DNA of 64,000 nucleotides from Niveibacterium microcysteis (GTDB taxonomy: Bacteria > Pseudomonadota > Gammaproteobacteria > Burkholderiales > Rhodocyclaceae). Below are positions 31,761 to 39,982 of the stretch, one piece after another. Position 1 is the first letter of the stretch. Each line of letters begins with the position of its first letter. Where the stretch lies: positions 3,410,001 to 3,474,000 of the forward strand of contig NZ_CP071060.1 in NCBI RefSeq assembly GCF_017161445.1, written 5' to 3'. Both the position numbers and the translations under genes were made by a program. The notes beneath the pieces were generated by a model. The model saw only the letters and a list, made by a program, of their open reading frames with translations. It searched no databases and was not told the origin of the DNA.

Positions 31761-31776
31761 TTGTGGAGTTCCACAA
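31761..31776. promoter_or_regulatory. Perfect inverted repeat, likely operator of the dctPQM promoter
   Basis: TTGTGGAGTTCCACAA is a 7+7 inverted repeat with a two-base centre. It is centred about 31 bases upstream of a possible dctP -10 (TAAAAC on the minus strand, 31737-31732) and so near -43 from a start at about 31725. That is a usual place for a class II activator. No fitting -35 exists for dctP. It is also 80 bases before the divergent HPP/CBS gene. The FixJ-like regulator at 35093-35701 is the obvious candidate to bind it, by inference. Confidence 0.55.
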
Positions 31777-31855
31777 CCAAGCACTCACGGACCGCCGCCA
31801 GCCGCTGCGCTACCATGCGCCTCCCGCGCCCCCAACGCCCCCAACGCCCAGACCG

Positions 31856-33031
31856 ATGCGATTCCGCAACCACCGATTCCTGCAAGCGCTCAGGGCCATG
31901 ATCCCGGCACCGGTCACCGCCAACTCGACCGAGCGGCTGCGCGCCTGCGCCGGTGCCTTGCTGGGCATTCTGCTGACCGGGCTGATTACCCACGCGGTAC
32001 TGGGGAAGGCCAGCCAACTGCCGCTGCTGATTGCGCCAATGGGTGCGTCCGCCGTGCTGCTGTTCGGCGTGCCGTCGAGCCCGCTTGCCCAACCCTGGTC
32101 GATCATTGGCGGCAATCTGGTCGCCGCGCTGATCGGCGTTTCAAGCTGGAAGGTCTTTCACGATCCGCTGATGTCCGGCGCCTTCGCGGTGTCCATCGCG
32201 ATCGGGGCAATGTTCGCCCTGCGTTGCCTGCATCCACCCAGCGGCGCCGTCGCGCTGACCGCCGTCCTGGGCGGCCCGGCAGTCCATGCACTGGGATTCG
32301 GCTTCGCGCTCGCCCCGGTTCTGCTCAACTCAGCCGCGCTGCTGGCCGTGGCACTCGCGTTCAACAACCTCTCCGGCCGGCCGTATCCGCATCGGCATCC
32401 GCCAACGAAGGGCGCGGACGCGCCACCGGAGCGACTGGGCTTCGTCGCAGCGGATCTCGACGCAGTGCTGCGCGAGTACAACCAGGTGCTGGATATTGAC
32501 CGCGACGACCTGCAATCGATGTTCCAGCAGGCCGAGGCGCACGCTTACCGGCGCCGCATGGGGGAAATCACGATTGGCGACATCATGACGCGCAACGTGA
32601 TCTCGGCCGAGTTCGGCACCGAACTGCAGGACGCCTGGTCCTTGATGCGGCGGCATCGGATCAAGGCGCTGCCCGTGGTTGATCGGGCGCGTCGCGTCAC
32701 GGGCATCGTCACGCAAGTGGATTTCATGAAGCAGCTCGATCTCGATGTGTACCCGAGCTTCGACAAACGCCTCAAGGCGCTGATCCGCCGCACCGCGAGC
32801 ATGACATCGGACAAGCCAGAGGTCGTCGGCCAACTGATGAGCAGCCCGGTACAAACGGCACATCCGGAGATGCACCTCGTCACGCTTGTGCCTTTGCTCT
32901 CGGGCGGCGGGCACAGCCACATCCCGGTGGTTGATGACGAACGCCGGCTCGTCGGCATCGTCACGCAGAGCGACATGGTGGCCGCGCTCTACCAGGGGCG
33001 GCTCGCCGAGCCGCCGGCACGCGAGGCTTGA
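31856..33031 (+). CDS. HPP family membrane protein with two CBS domains
   Basis: A 391-residue protein. The N-terminal half holds about four to five membrane helices of the HPP family, with the signature 'LRCLHPPSGAVALTAVLGG' (His-Pro-Pro at about residue 126). The C-terminal half has two CBS domains: 'GDIMTRNVISAEFG...HRIKALPVVD' and 'VGQLMSSPVQTAHP...HSHIPVVDDERRLVGIVTQSDM'. These usually sense adenine nucleotides. HPP proteins have been linked to nitrite transport in plastids, but the bacterial substrate is not settled. The ATG at 31856 has a weak ribosome site; 31898 is an alternative start and the frame is open back to 31763. Confidence 0.85.
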   Translation: MRFRNHRFLQALRAMIPAPVTANSTERLRACAGALLGILLTGLITHAVLGKASQLPLLIAPMGASAVLLFGVPSSPLAQPWSIIGGNLVAALIGVSSWKVFHDPLMSGAFAVSIAIGAMFALRCLHPPSGAVALTAVLGGPAVHALGFGFALAPVLLNSAALLAVALAFNNLSGRPYPHRHPPTKGADAPPERLGFVAADLDAVLREYNQVLDIDRDDLQSMFQQAEAHAYRRRMGEITIGDIMTRNVISAEFGTELQDAWSLMRRHRIKALPVVDRARRVTGIVTQVDFMKQLDLDVYPSFDKRLKALIRRTASMTSDKPEVVGQLMSSPVQTAHPEMHLVTLVPLLSGGGHSHIPVVDDERRLVGIVTQSDMVAALYQGRLAEPPAREA

Positions 33032-33086
33032 GGCGATGCCGCGGCACGCTTCGCCCAGCTCGCGGCATCGCAGCTAGAGTATCGGT

Positions 33087-35033
33087 GTGAGCATGCCGAC
33101 CGCCCCCTCCCACCACACCAGCGATTGGTATTGGCGCCTGCCCGCGCTGGCCTTGATCGCCCTGGTGGCGGGCATCGCCGGCTTCGTCGCGCTCACGCTG
33201 CGGCAGGATCGTGACGAGCAGCGCGCCACGCTCGTCTCCGACGTGCTGTGGATCGAGCAGAACCTGCGCTTCCAGCTCGAGCGTAACGAAGGCGTGCTGC
33301 GCCAACTGGCGCCGGACTTGTTCGCATCGCAGACGCCCGGCGAGCAGACCATCGCGCGGCTGCGGCAGCTCACCGGTGGCGACAGCGGCGTGGTGCGCGT
33401 GCTGTGGGTGGATGCGCGGCTGTCGGCACGCGGTGCCTGGCCACCCGAATTGCGGCCCGAAGACCCTGAGCTGGTGCAGGAGGCGGCCGACATGTCGCGC
33501 GCCTTCGGCCGCGCCGGCTACGCCTACCTGCCCGGCCCACCGAGCGAACCGAGTTTTGCCGTCGCCACCCCGTGGCACGATGGCCATAGCCTCGTCGGCT
33601 ACGTTGTCGCGGTCTACAGCTTCCAGCAGATGCTCTCGACGCAGGTGCCGTGGTGGTTCTCTGAACGCTACCGGCTTTCAATCCTGGATCAGCGCGGCGC
33701 CGTCGTCGCAGCCAAATCGCAAGTCGCCCCGCTCGCCGGGGAGCTGAGTTACGAAGTCCCCTTCGATCCGCCCGGGCACGGGCTCGCACTGAAGGTTGAG
33801 GGCTACCGAAGCGGCACCCGCCTGGTGCCGCTGGCCTTCGCCGGCGCGGTGATCGTTTTCGCCGCGGCGACCGTATGGAGCCTCTGGATGTTGCGCCGGC
33901 ACATGCGACGGCGGCAGCTTGCCGAGCAGGCGCTGCGGCGCGAAATGGCGGTGCGACAGGCGATGGAAGATTCGCTGCTGACCGGTCTGCGCGCGCGCGA
34001 CCTCAGTGGCCGCATCACCTACGTGAACCCGGCGTTCTGCCGCATGTTTGGCTGGAGCGCGGAAGAACTGGTCGGCATGGCCCCGCCGATGCCGTATTGG
34101 CTACCCGATGAATTCGACCGCACCCGCGCGGTGCATGACAGCATTCTCGCGGGCGACGCCCCCTCGCAAGGCGTGGAACTGCGCTTCCGGCGCAAGAACG
34201 GTGAGAAGTTCGATGTGCTGATCTACGAAGCGCCGCTGATCGATGCCGACGGCAAGCACACCGGCTGGATGGGCTCCGTGCTCGACATCACCGAGCGGCG
34301 TCGCGCCGAAGAGCTGACCCGCCAGCAGCAGGAGAAGCTGCAATCGAATGCACGCCTCGTCACGATGGGCGAAATGGCCTCTTCGCTGGCGCACGAGCTG
34401 AACCAGCCGCTGGCCGCGATCACCAGCTACGCCACCGGCGCGCTCAACGCACTGCGCACCGGCAGCCTGCCGCAGAGCGAGATCGAGGCGGCGATCGAAA
34501 AGCTCGCACAGCAAGCCACGCGCGCAGGTCAGATCATCCGGCGGGTGCACGACTTCGTGCGCAAGCGCGAGTCGAACTTCCGCCCAGCCGTGATCAACGC
34601 CGCCGTAAAGGAGGCCTTCGAGCTGGTGCAATCGGAAGCGCGCCGCCGCGCCGTGCGCCTGATCGCGGAGTTGTCGCCCGACTTGCCGCCGGTGCATGCC
34701 GATACGGTGATGCTCGAACAGGTTCTGGTTAACCTGATCCGCAACGGCTTCGATGCGATGCGCGACACCCCGCCGGGCCGCCGGGTGCTGACCGTGCGTA
34801 CGGCGCTGGTTGAAGGCTGGGTGCGCGTATCCGTTGCGGACCACGGCAGCGGCATCGCGCCCGAAGTCGGCGAACGCCTCTTCGAAGCCCTGTTCACCAC
34901 GAAGGCGGAAGGCATGGGGATGGGGCTTAACATCTGCCGCTCGATCGCCGAACTGCACCACGGGCGGCTGTGGTTTGAAGCCAACCCGGAAGGCGGCACC
35001 CTGTTTCACCTGACCCTGCCGATCAAGGTCTAG
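33087..35033 (+). CDS. PAS-domain sensor histidine kinase, DctS/FixL-like
   Basis: A 648-residue membrane sensor. It has helix 1 (about 15-37), a periplasmic sensing region (about 38-250, Cache-like), helix 2 (about 252-272), a PAS domain ('GRITYVNPAFCRMFGWSAEELVG', about 315-430), and a HisKA dimerisation domain. The phosphorylated His436 is in 'SSLAHELNQPLAAI'. The ATPase has N box 'LVNLIRNGFDAM', G1 'VADHGSGI' and G2 'TTKAEGMGMGLNIC'. The H-box type and pairing with a FixJ-like regulator match DctS/TtrS kinases. The GTG at 33087 or ATG two codons later may be the start. It lies 55 bases after the HPP/CBS gene. Confidence 0.93.
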   Translation: MSMPTAPSHHTSDWYWRLPALALIALVAGIAGFVALTLRQDRDEQRATLVSDVLWIEQNLRFQLERNEGVLRQLAPDLFASQTPGEQTIARLRQLTGGDSGVVRVLWVDARLSARGAWPPELRPEDPELVQEAADMSRAFGRAGYAYLPGPPSEPSFAVATPWHDGHSLVGYVVAVYSFQQMLSTQVPWWFSERYRLSILDQRGAVVAAKSQVAPLAGELSYEVPFDPPGHGLALKVEGYRSGTRLVPLAFAGAVIVFAAATVWSLWMLRRHMRRRQLAEQALRREMAVRQAMEDSLLTGLRARDLSGRITYVNPAFCRMFGWSAEELVGMAPPMPYWLPDEFDRTRAVHDSILAGDAPSQGVELRFRRKNGEKFDVLIYEAPLIDADGKHTGWMGSVLDITERRRAEELTRQQQEKLQSNARLVTMGEMASSLAHELNQPLAAITSYATGALNALRTGSLPQSEIEAAIEKLAQQATRAGQIIRRVHDFVRKRESNFRPAVINAAVKEAFELVQSEARRRAVRLIAELSPDLPPVHADTVMLEQVLVNLIRNGFDAMRDTPPGRRVLTVRTALVEGWVRVSVADHGSGIAPEVGERLFEALFTTKAEGMGMGLNICRSIAELHHGRLWFEANPEGGTLFHLTLPIKV

Positions 35034-35092
35034 GATGCGCCGCCGCACCACACCCAACCTGCTTGCCTGTTCTCGGGCCGCCGGAGACTGAC

Positions 35093-35701
35093 ATGGAACC
35101 CTTGGTTCACATCGTTGATGACGACGAAGCAATTCGCGACGCGCTAGCCTGGCTGCTCAAGAGCCGCCGCCTGGCATGCCGCACCTGGTCGAGTGGCGAA
35201 GACTTCCTCGCGTCGCTGGACGCTTCGATGCGCGGCTGCGTCGTGCTCGACGTTCGGCTGGGCGGCATGAGCGGGCCGGAATGCTTCGAGCAGATGCTCG
35301 AACGCGGCGTGACGCTGCCGGTGCTCTTTCTCACCGGGCACGCCGATGTGCCGATGGCGGTGCAGTTGCTGCGTCGCGGCGCCTGGCATTTCATGGAAAA
35401 ACCATGCAACGACAACGAGCTGGTGGACCTCGTCCAGGAAGCGCTTGCCTTTGATGCCCGCAACCGCGCCGACCAAGGTTCACGTGCCAACATCGAAGCA
35501 CGACTGGCCGCGCTCACGCCGCGCGAGCAGGAAGTGATGAACCGCATTCTCGAAGGCAAGCTCAACAAGCAGATCGCCGATACGCTGGATATTTCGATGC
35601 GCACCGTGGAAGTCCATCGTGCGCGGATCTTTGACAAGATGGGCGTACGCTCGGCGGTCGAACTATCGCAACTGCTGAGCCCGCTGCGCAAACCGACATG
35701 A
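35093..35701 (+). CDS. FixJ/DctR-like response regulator (REC + LuxR-type HTH)
   Basis: A 202-residue two-domain regulator. The receiver domain has the acidic pair in 'VHIVDDDEAI', the phosphorylated Asp53 in 'VVLDVRLGGMSG', the Thr/Ser position in 'FLTGHADV', and the Lys in 'FMEKPCND'. The C-terminal helix-turn-helix is of LuxR/FixJ type ('LTPREQEVMNRILEGKLNKQIADTL' in pieces, then 'SMRTVEVHRARIFDKMGV'). The start at 35093 has GGAGA before it. It forms a pair with the kinase 59 bases upstream and probably controls dctPQM, as DctSR does in Rhodobacter; that link is inferred. Confidence 0.94.
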   Translation: MEPLVHIVDDDEAIRDALAWLLKSRRLACRTWSSGEDFLASLDASMRGCVVLDVRLGGMSGPECFEQMLERGVTLPVLFLTGHADVPMAVQLLRRGAWHFMEKPCNDNELVDLVQEALAFDARNRADQGSRANIEARLAALTPREQEVMNRILEGKLNKQIADTLDISMRTVEVHRARIFDKMGVRSAVELSQLLSPLRKPT

Positions 35702-36318
35702 ACCTGGTTGCACCCTGCCCCAACTGCGCGAGCGCAATGGCGCGCATCTCGCTTGCCGCACATTACGGCGCCGTCGTCGAGATCGACCATTGCGCAGCCT
35801 GCCGCCTGCTTTGGTTTGACCAGATGGAAACCGCCAACCTCGCACGCGACGGCTTGCTGGAACTCTTCCGCCTGATCGCCGCGGCCGAGCTGTCGGCCGA
35901 GCGGCCACTTGGCGAGCGCCTGCAGTGCCCGCGCTGCACCGGCCCGCTGGATCGCATCCACAACATGAGCCGCTACGGCCGCATGATCCACTACCGGTGC
36001 CGCAAGGCAGACGGACACGCGGTGACGCATGCGCAGTTCCTCGCCGAGAAAGGCCTGCTGCGCGATGTAACGGAGGCCGACCTCGCGCAGCGCAACCGCC
36101 TGATGGCGCTCTCATGCCGGCAGTGCGGTGCACCGTTGCACGCGCTGAACGACTGCAATTGTCCGTACTGCGGTGCGCCGGTCGTGATGCTGGACATCGA
36201 GCGCGCCGTGGAAAGCCTTGCCGGCCACGACCGCGAGCGACAAGACTTCGAGGCCCGCCAGGCCGCGGACCACGACGCAGCGCTCGAACGCCTGATCGCC
36301 GCACTCAACGACCGTTGA
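35698..36318 (+). CDS. Zinc-ribbon protein of unknown function
   Basis: A 206-residue protein with three or four zinc-ribbon modules. Cys pairs occur at 'CPNCASAM' with 'CAACRLLWFD' (residues about 7-42), at 'CPRCTGPL' with the lone Cys of 'YRCRKADGH' (about 77-103), and at 'CRQCGAPL' with 'CNCPYCGAP' (about 140-160). It ends in a charged helix. The N-terminal ribbon resembles that of small zf-TFIIB type proteins. Its ATG overlaps the regulator stop (ATGA), so the two are made together; no link to dicarboxylate sensing is known. No membrane segment or signal peptide. Confidence 0.8.
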   Translation: MNLVAPCPNCASAMARISLAAHYGAVVEIDHCAACRLLWFDQMETANLARDGLLELFRLIAAAELSAERPLGERLQCPRCTGPLDRIHNMSRYGRMIHYRCRKADGHAVTHAQFLAEKGLLRDVTEADLAQRNRLMALSCRQCGAPLHALNDCNCPYCGAPVVMLDIERAVESLAGHDRERQDFEARQAADHDAALERLIAALNDR

Positions 36319-36332
36319 CGGCAGTCTGCCCG

Positions 36333-36953
36333 CTAAGCGAGACGCGCGATCTGCGCGTCGTGCAGGCGGCGCAGAATCAGCAAGCCCACCGCGGCGCCGA
36401 TGCCGGCCATGAACATGTCCGATTGCGTATCCCACGGGTCGCCCTGGGTGCCGAGAAACGCGTCAGCGCCCTGCCCCAAGGCCAGGGCTGTCCACCATTC
36501 GATCAGTTCATACCAGGCGCTGATCGCCTCGGCCACGCACAGCGACAGGAAGGCCGCCATCCCGCGGTGCGTGACGTAGCCTTTGCGCAGCAGGATCTCG
36601 CGCGCCAGCAACGCTGGCACCAGACCCTGCATGAAATGGCCCAGCTTGTCGTAGGGATTGCGCGACAGCCCGAACCAGTCCTTCACCCAGAAGCCCGCCG
36701 GCACCTCGGCATAGGTCCAGGTGCCGCCCACGATCAACACCAGCGCATGCAGCGCGATCAGCACATAGAGCAGGGCCGTCAGCGGAAAGCGCTCGCGCGT
36801 GGCCCAGAGCAGCGGCAAGGCAATCATGGCCGGAAGGGTTTCGAGCAGCCAGGTCGGGTAGTCGTGCGGGCGGATCGCCGACGCCACAAAGGCCACAAGC
36901 ACACCGAGGTAGAGCGCCGCGACGCCGCGGTTGCCGGACATGTTCAGGCCCAT
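36333..36953 (-). CDS. DUF2238 family membrane protein (YjdF-like)
   Basis: A 206-residue inner-membrane protein with about six helices. It has the family features 'GGTWTYAEVPAGFWVKDWFGLSRNPYDKLGHFMQG' (read in pieces) and 'EAISAWYELIEWWTAL', and ends with 'GDPWDTQSDMFMAGIGAA'. The conserved Asp, His, Glu and Trp in these loops are typical of DUF2238. Function unknown. The ATG at 36953 overlaps the end of the glutathione S-transferase gene; the ATG at 36941 is an alternative. The open frame further upstream runs through the transferase gene and is not coding. Confidence 0.85.
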   Translation of the reverse strand: MGLNMSGNRGVAALYLGVLVAFVASAIRPHDYPTWLLETLPAMIALPLLWATRERFPLTALLYVLIALHALVLIVGGTWTYAEVPAGFWVKDWFGLSRNPYDKLGHFMQGLVPALLAREILLRKGYVTHRGMAAFLSLCVAEAISAWYELIEWWTALALGQGADAFLGTQGDPWDTQSDMFMAGIGAAVGLLILRRLHDAQIARLA

Positions 36954-37585
36954 GGTTGCGGCAAGGCCTCTTGTTCGAAGGTGCGGACAACCGCGGGCCG
37001 CGCCAGCATGCTTGCGATGAAAGGGCCTAGGTGCGGCAGGCTGCGTGCGGGCCGCGCAAAGCCGCGAGTCCAGCGGCACAGCATCAACGCGAAGAAATCC
37101 GCCGCCGAAATGCGATCGCCCAGCAACCAGTCGCCGCCGTGGCGCGCAAATTCGGCATCGAGCAGATTCAGTTGTTCGCCGATCCGCGCTTCGGCGTGCG
37201 CCTGGACCTGCGCCACCGCGTCCGGCGCGTCGGCCCAGCGCTCCGGGTAGTAGTAGATCATCAGCGTGGCCTGCAGGGTGTTGGTCAGCCAGCTCATCCA
37301 CTTGTAGAAGTGCGCGCGCTGCGCGGTACCCAGCGCCGGCGCAAGGCCCGCACCTGGGTGGGTGTCGACGAGATGCAGGCAGATCGCGGCGGTCTCGTAC
37401 AGCACCAGATCGCCATCCACCAGCACGGGAATCAAACCGTTCGGGTTGAGCTTCAGATACTCGGGCGACTTGTGGGCACCGTGCTCGCGATCAACCAGGC
37501 GCAACGCATATGGCAAGCCCATCTCTTCCAGCAGCATGTGCGGCGCCAGGCTCGCGTTGCTCGGGTAGTAGTGCAGTTCAATCAT
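36944..37585 (-). CDS. Glutathione S-transferase family protein
   Basis: A 213-residue protein with an N-terminal thioredoxin-like domain. 'MIELHYYPSNASLAPHMLLEEMGLPY' supplies the possible catalytic Ser, 'PNGLIPVLVDGD' the cis-Pro loop, and 'ETAAICLHLVD' the Glu-Thr/Ser-like glutathione contact. A helical C-terminal domain includes 'WLLGDRISAADFFALML', the N-capping box of the family. It conjugates glutathione to electrophiles or has a related role; the substrate is unknown. It overlaps the DUF2238 gene, so the two are probably one transcript. Confidence 0.92.
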   Translation of the reverse strand: MIELHYYPSNASLAPHMLLEEMGLPYALRLVDREHGAHKSPEYLKLNPNGLIPVLVDGDLVLYETAAICLHLVDTHPGAGLAPALGTAQRAHFYKWMSWLTNTLQATLMIYYYPERWADAPDAVAQVQAHAEARIGEQLNLLDAEFARHGGDWLLGDRISAADFFALMLCRWTRGFARPARSLPHLGPFIASMLARPAVVRTFEQEALPQPWA

Positions 37586-37611
37586 GAAGCGTCCTTCTGA
37601 GGGAATCCGGT

Positions 37612-38487
37612 TCAGTCTTCATCGCGCCGGCGACGAGCACGCAGGAAGCGCCACAGCAGCCAGGCGGGCAGCAACCAAACGGCTGCACCGGCAACGAAGG
37701 TGATCAAGGCCGAGAGGCTCCCGGCCACGGTGTGCCCGACACCAAGGAGCGCATCGCGCACCGGATCAAGCATGCCGCGCTCCACCGCGCTGCGCTGCGC
37801 GACGTAGTCAATCTCAAACAGCTCGCGATCGGTCTCCATCGCCAGCACCTTGCGTTGCGCGGCGAGGCTGTCGAGTTCGCCCTGGGTCTCGGCAAGCTGG
37901 CGCTCGATCTCAACCAGGTCCTTCACGCCGCTGCGCGCATCGCCCATCAGCGCCCGTAAGCGTTCGCGCAGTTGCTGCAGGTTTGCGATGCGGGCCTCGA
38001 CGTCCACCACCTGCAGCGTACGATCTTCGGTATCGGTCATCTGGCGCAGAACCCGCGCATCCGGCCCAGCCAAGCCCGCCGCGAAGGCCGCCGCCTGCTT
38101 GCGCGCGACGCGCACCGCCAAGTGGCCGTTGGGCAGTGAATCATTGGCCGGCGAGGTGAAGCTCTCGTTCTGAACAATGCAGTCAAGCGCTCGGCATCGC
38201 GCAAGGTGCGCGTCGATCACCGCCCGCATGCGCTGGGGCGCCGCCTCGATCGTGTACCGGTGGGTCAACACGAGGTAGCGCTGCTGCGCCGGCTCAGCGG
38301 CCGCCGATTCGATACCGCCCGCCTGTTTGCTCAACGCGGCAGGCGCCGCTGCCGGCGATTCGCCCTGCATTGGCGCAATTTCCGCCTTGCGGCCGCAGGC
38401 CGTCAGCACGCTCAACGCAAGTAGCAAGGACAAGCATGCTGCACGACGCGGAGTAAGCATTCGGCACATCCGGGCGACAAAACCCAT
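37612..38487 (-). CDS. DUF4349 domain lipoprotein
   Basis: A 291-residue protein. The signal peptide ends in the lipobox 'VLTAC' (Cys at about residue 31). The extracytoplasmic DUF4349 region contains 'YLVLTHRYTIEA', 'VQNESFTSPAND', 'GHLAVRVARKQAAAFA' and a coiled coil ('VDVEARIANLQQLRERLRALM', in pieces). A C-terminal membrane helix (about 258-282) is followed by an Arg-rich tail. The start is unsure: ATGs at 38487, 38469 and 38460 are in frame, and 38460 gives the neatest lipoprotein signal. The role is unknown; the topology resembles anti-sigma or envelope stress proteins, without direct evidence. Confidence 0.8.
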   Translation of the reverse strand: MGFVARMCRMLTPRRAACLSLLLALSVLTACGRKAEIAPMQGESPAAAPAALSKQAGGIESAAAEPAQQRYLVLTHRYTIEAAPQRMRAVIDAHLARCRALDCIVQNESFTSPANDSLPNGHLAVRVARKQAAAFAAGLAGPDARVLRQMTDTEDRTLQVVDVEARIANLQQLRERLRALMGDARSGVKDLVEIERQLAETQGELDSLAAQRKVLAMETDRELFEIDYVAQRSAVERGMLDPVRDALLGVGHTVAGSLSALITFVAGAAVWLLPAWLLWRFLRARRRRDED

Positions 38488-38682
38488 GCGGGCGGGGCGA
38501 CAGTTTGGCGCGATGGCGCGTTCCGGACAAGGTGGATCGAACTGGGCCGGTGAGCGCTGCGTTGCGCTTGAACAGAGCCGCTTCCGGTATCGTGTCGGCT
38601 GGGTTCGACCGGCTTTACACGGTTGGTCATCGGTGAAGCTCAGTCAGTGAATCACAGCAGGAAAACACGAGTGAGGTGGGCA

Positions 38683-39168
38683 ATGCAGGGGATCTCTCGT
38701 TTCGTCGCCACGGCGTTGGTCGTGCTCTTGTCCTCCGCTGGCGTCGCTCAGGCCCAATGGGTGTTTGTCGCAAGGAAGGCCGTCGGCGTGGTTCGCCAAA
38801 TGGCGGGCGAGGCCGAAAACGGACAAGGTACCGGGTACGACTCGGCGACAGTGATGCTTAACGCACGCGCAGAGAACGTTTATCGGAAAGCGGTCGAGCT
38901 GGCCAAAGCAAGCAAGGAGTTTCATCTCACGCGGCAGACCGACAGTACGCTGACGCTCGAGATATCCGACGGGAAGCGCGTCGCCGGAATACAGGTCACC
39001 CCGATTGAGGAACGCCTGAGCCAACTGCTGATCGTCTCAAACACTACGCCGTCACAGGAGTCTGGCAGTTCGACCGCCGTCAAGGCCGTGCTGCGAATCT
39101 GCCAAGAAATGGCGATCGAGTGCAGTGCCACGGCGCAGCCCCAAAGCGCTGCAGGCGGAAGGAAGTAA
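38683..39168 (+). CDS. Predicted exported protein of unknown function
   Basis: A 161-residue protein with a signal peptide (cut near 'GVAQAQ', about residue 25). The mature domain has 'NARAENVYRKAVELAKAS' followed by beta-like 'LTLEISDGKRVAGIQVTPI'. One Cys pair is near the end. No family is recognised. GAGGTGG precedes the ATG at 38683; an earlier in-frame start lacks support. It looks slightly less GC-rich than its neighbours. It and the next gene may form a pair. The 195 bases before it hold no other gene; no clear promoter was seen. Confidence 0.65.
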   Translation: MQGISRFVATALVVLLSSAGVAQAQWVFVARKAVGVVRQMAGEAENGQGTGYDSATVMLNARAENVYRKAVELAKASKEFHLTRQTDSTLTLEISDGKRVAGIQVTPIEERLSQLLIVSNTTPSQESGSSTAVKAVLRICQEMAIECSATAQPQSAAGGRK

Positions 39169-39326
39169 CGGACGCCCCGGAGTCGAGAAGGCGGGCGCGG
39201 CGCACACACGACAGATCTCACGGTCGCAATGGCCGTGTCGTGCTAGCGTTCGGCGCTTTCCGCCCGGGCCGACATCGCATTGGCGCGGGCTCTCCCAACA
39301 CAGTCAGATTCGATCAGGCTCCCTCA

Positions 39327-39878
39327 ATGAAACGCATCCTCTCCACCGTATTCGCAGTTGCCCTGGCAACTCCTGCATTCGCCGCTGACCGCGTCGTGCT
39401 GCTGGCACCCGTGACCTATACGCAGGATTCAAGCATCGTCCAGAAGGTGAAGGACGAGTGCCGCCCGGAAGAACAGGTCGCCCGTGCGATGAGCTCGGCG
39501 CTGAACAAGAAATACGGCGGCGGCAGCCCGATCAGTTCGGAAACCGAGGCCAACGGTGCGCAAGTGATGCGCATGCAGGTCTCGCATGTGTTGGGGGTTG
39601 GCGGCGGCGGCTGGAGCGGCCCGAAGGCGATCACCGTACACGTCGAGTTGCTTGAGAACGGCAAGGTCGTGCGCAAGACGCGCGCCAATCGCTGGTCCAC
39701 CGGTGGCATGTGGGGCGGCTTCAAGGGCACCTGCTCGATCTTGGATCGCTGCGCAGTGGCGCTCGCTAAAGACCTTTCCCGCTGGGCGGGCGACCCGAGC
39801 TACAAGATCGAAGACGAAGCAGCCCCCAAAGACGCCGCACCTGAAGACAAGGCCGCGGCCGAAAAGACCAGCCTGTAG
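39327..39878 (+). CDS. Predicted exported protein of unknown function
   Basis: A 183-residue protein with a clean signal peptide ('MKRILSTVFAVALATPAFAA', cut about residue 19). The mature part has 'VTYTQDSSIVQKVKDECRPE', a Gly-rich turn ('LGVGGGGWSGPKAITVHVELLENGK', in pieces), and three Cys that could form a disulfide. The C-terminal tail is Asp/Lys/Ala-rich and looks disordered. No family is recognised. The Cys-bearing 'DECRPE' and the 'GTCSILDRCAVALAKDL' block hint at a compact oxidised domain. A longer upstream frame (from 39120) overlaps the previous gene and is rejected. Confidence 0.65.
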   Translation: MKRILSTVFAVALATPAFAADRVVLLAPVTYTQDSSIVQKVKDECRPEEQVARAMSSALNKKYGGGSPISSETEANGAQVMRMQVSHVLGVGGGGWSGPKAITVHVELLENGKVVRKTRANRWSTGGMWGGFKGTCSILDRCAVALAKDLSRWAGDPSYKIEDEAAPKDAAPEDKAAAEKTSL

Positions 39879-39890
39879 GCGCCTACCAGT

Positions 39891-39920
39891 GCGGAAAGCC
39901 GGCGCTTTGCCGGCCTCCGC
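39891..39920. other. Hairpin after the 39327-39878 gene
   Basis: GCGGA..GCCGGC pairs with GCCGGC..TCCGC around a small loop, just after the stop. There is no T run, so it may stabilise the message end rather than terminate. Confidence 0.35.
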
Positions 39921-39943
39921 ATTACGAAATCGAGGCGGACAGG

Positions 39944-39949
39944 TAGAAT
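39944..39949 (+). promoter_or_regulatory. Possible -10 box of dcd
   Basis: TAGAAT lies 33 bases before the dcd GTG. The same hexamer stands before dnaX, metG and the 55938 gene. The -35 is weak. Confidence 0.35.
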
Positions 39950-39982
39950 GGGCGGTTTAAATTTTCGCTGGAAGCTCGAACC

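Noticed and set aside
33075..33087. TAGAGT as a promoter giving a leaderless kinase message
   Set aside because: The match is poor, with no TG extension or -35, and the gene probably shares the transcript of the HPP/CBS gene 55 bases upstream.
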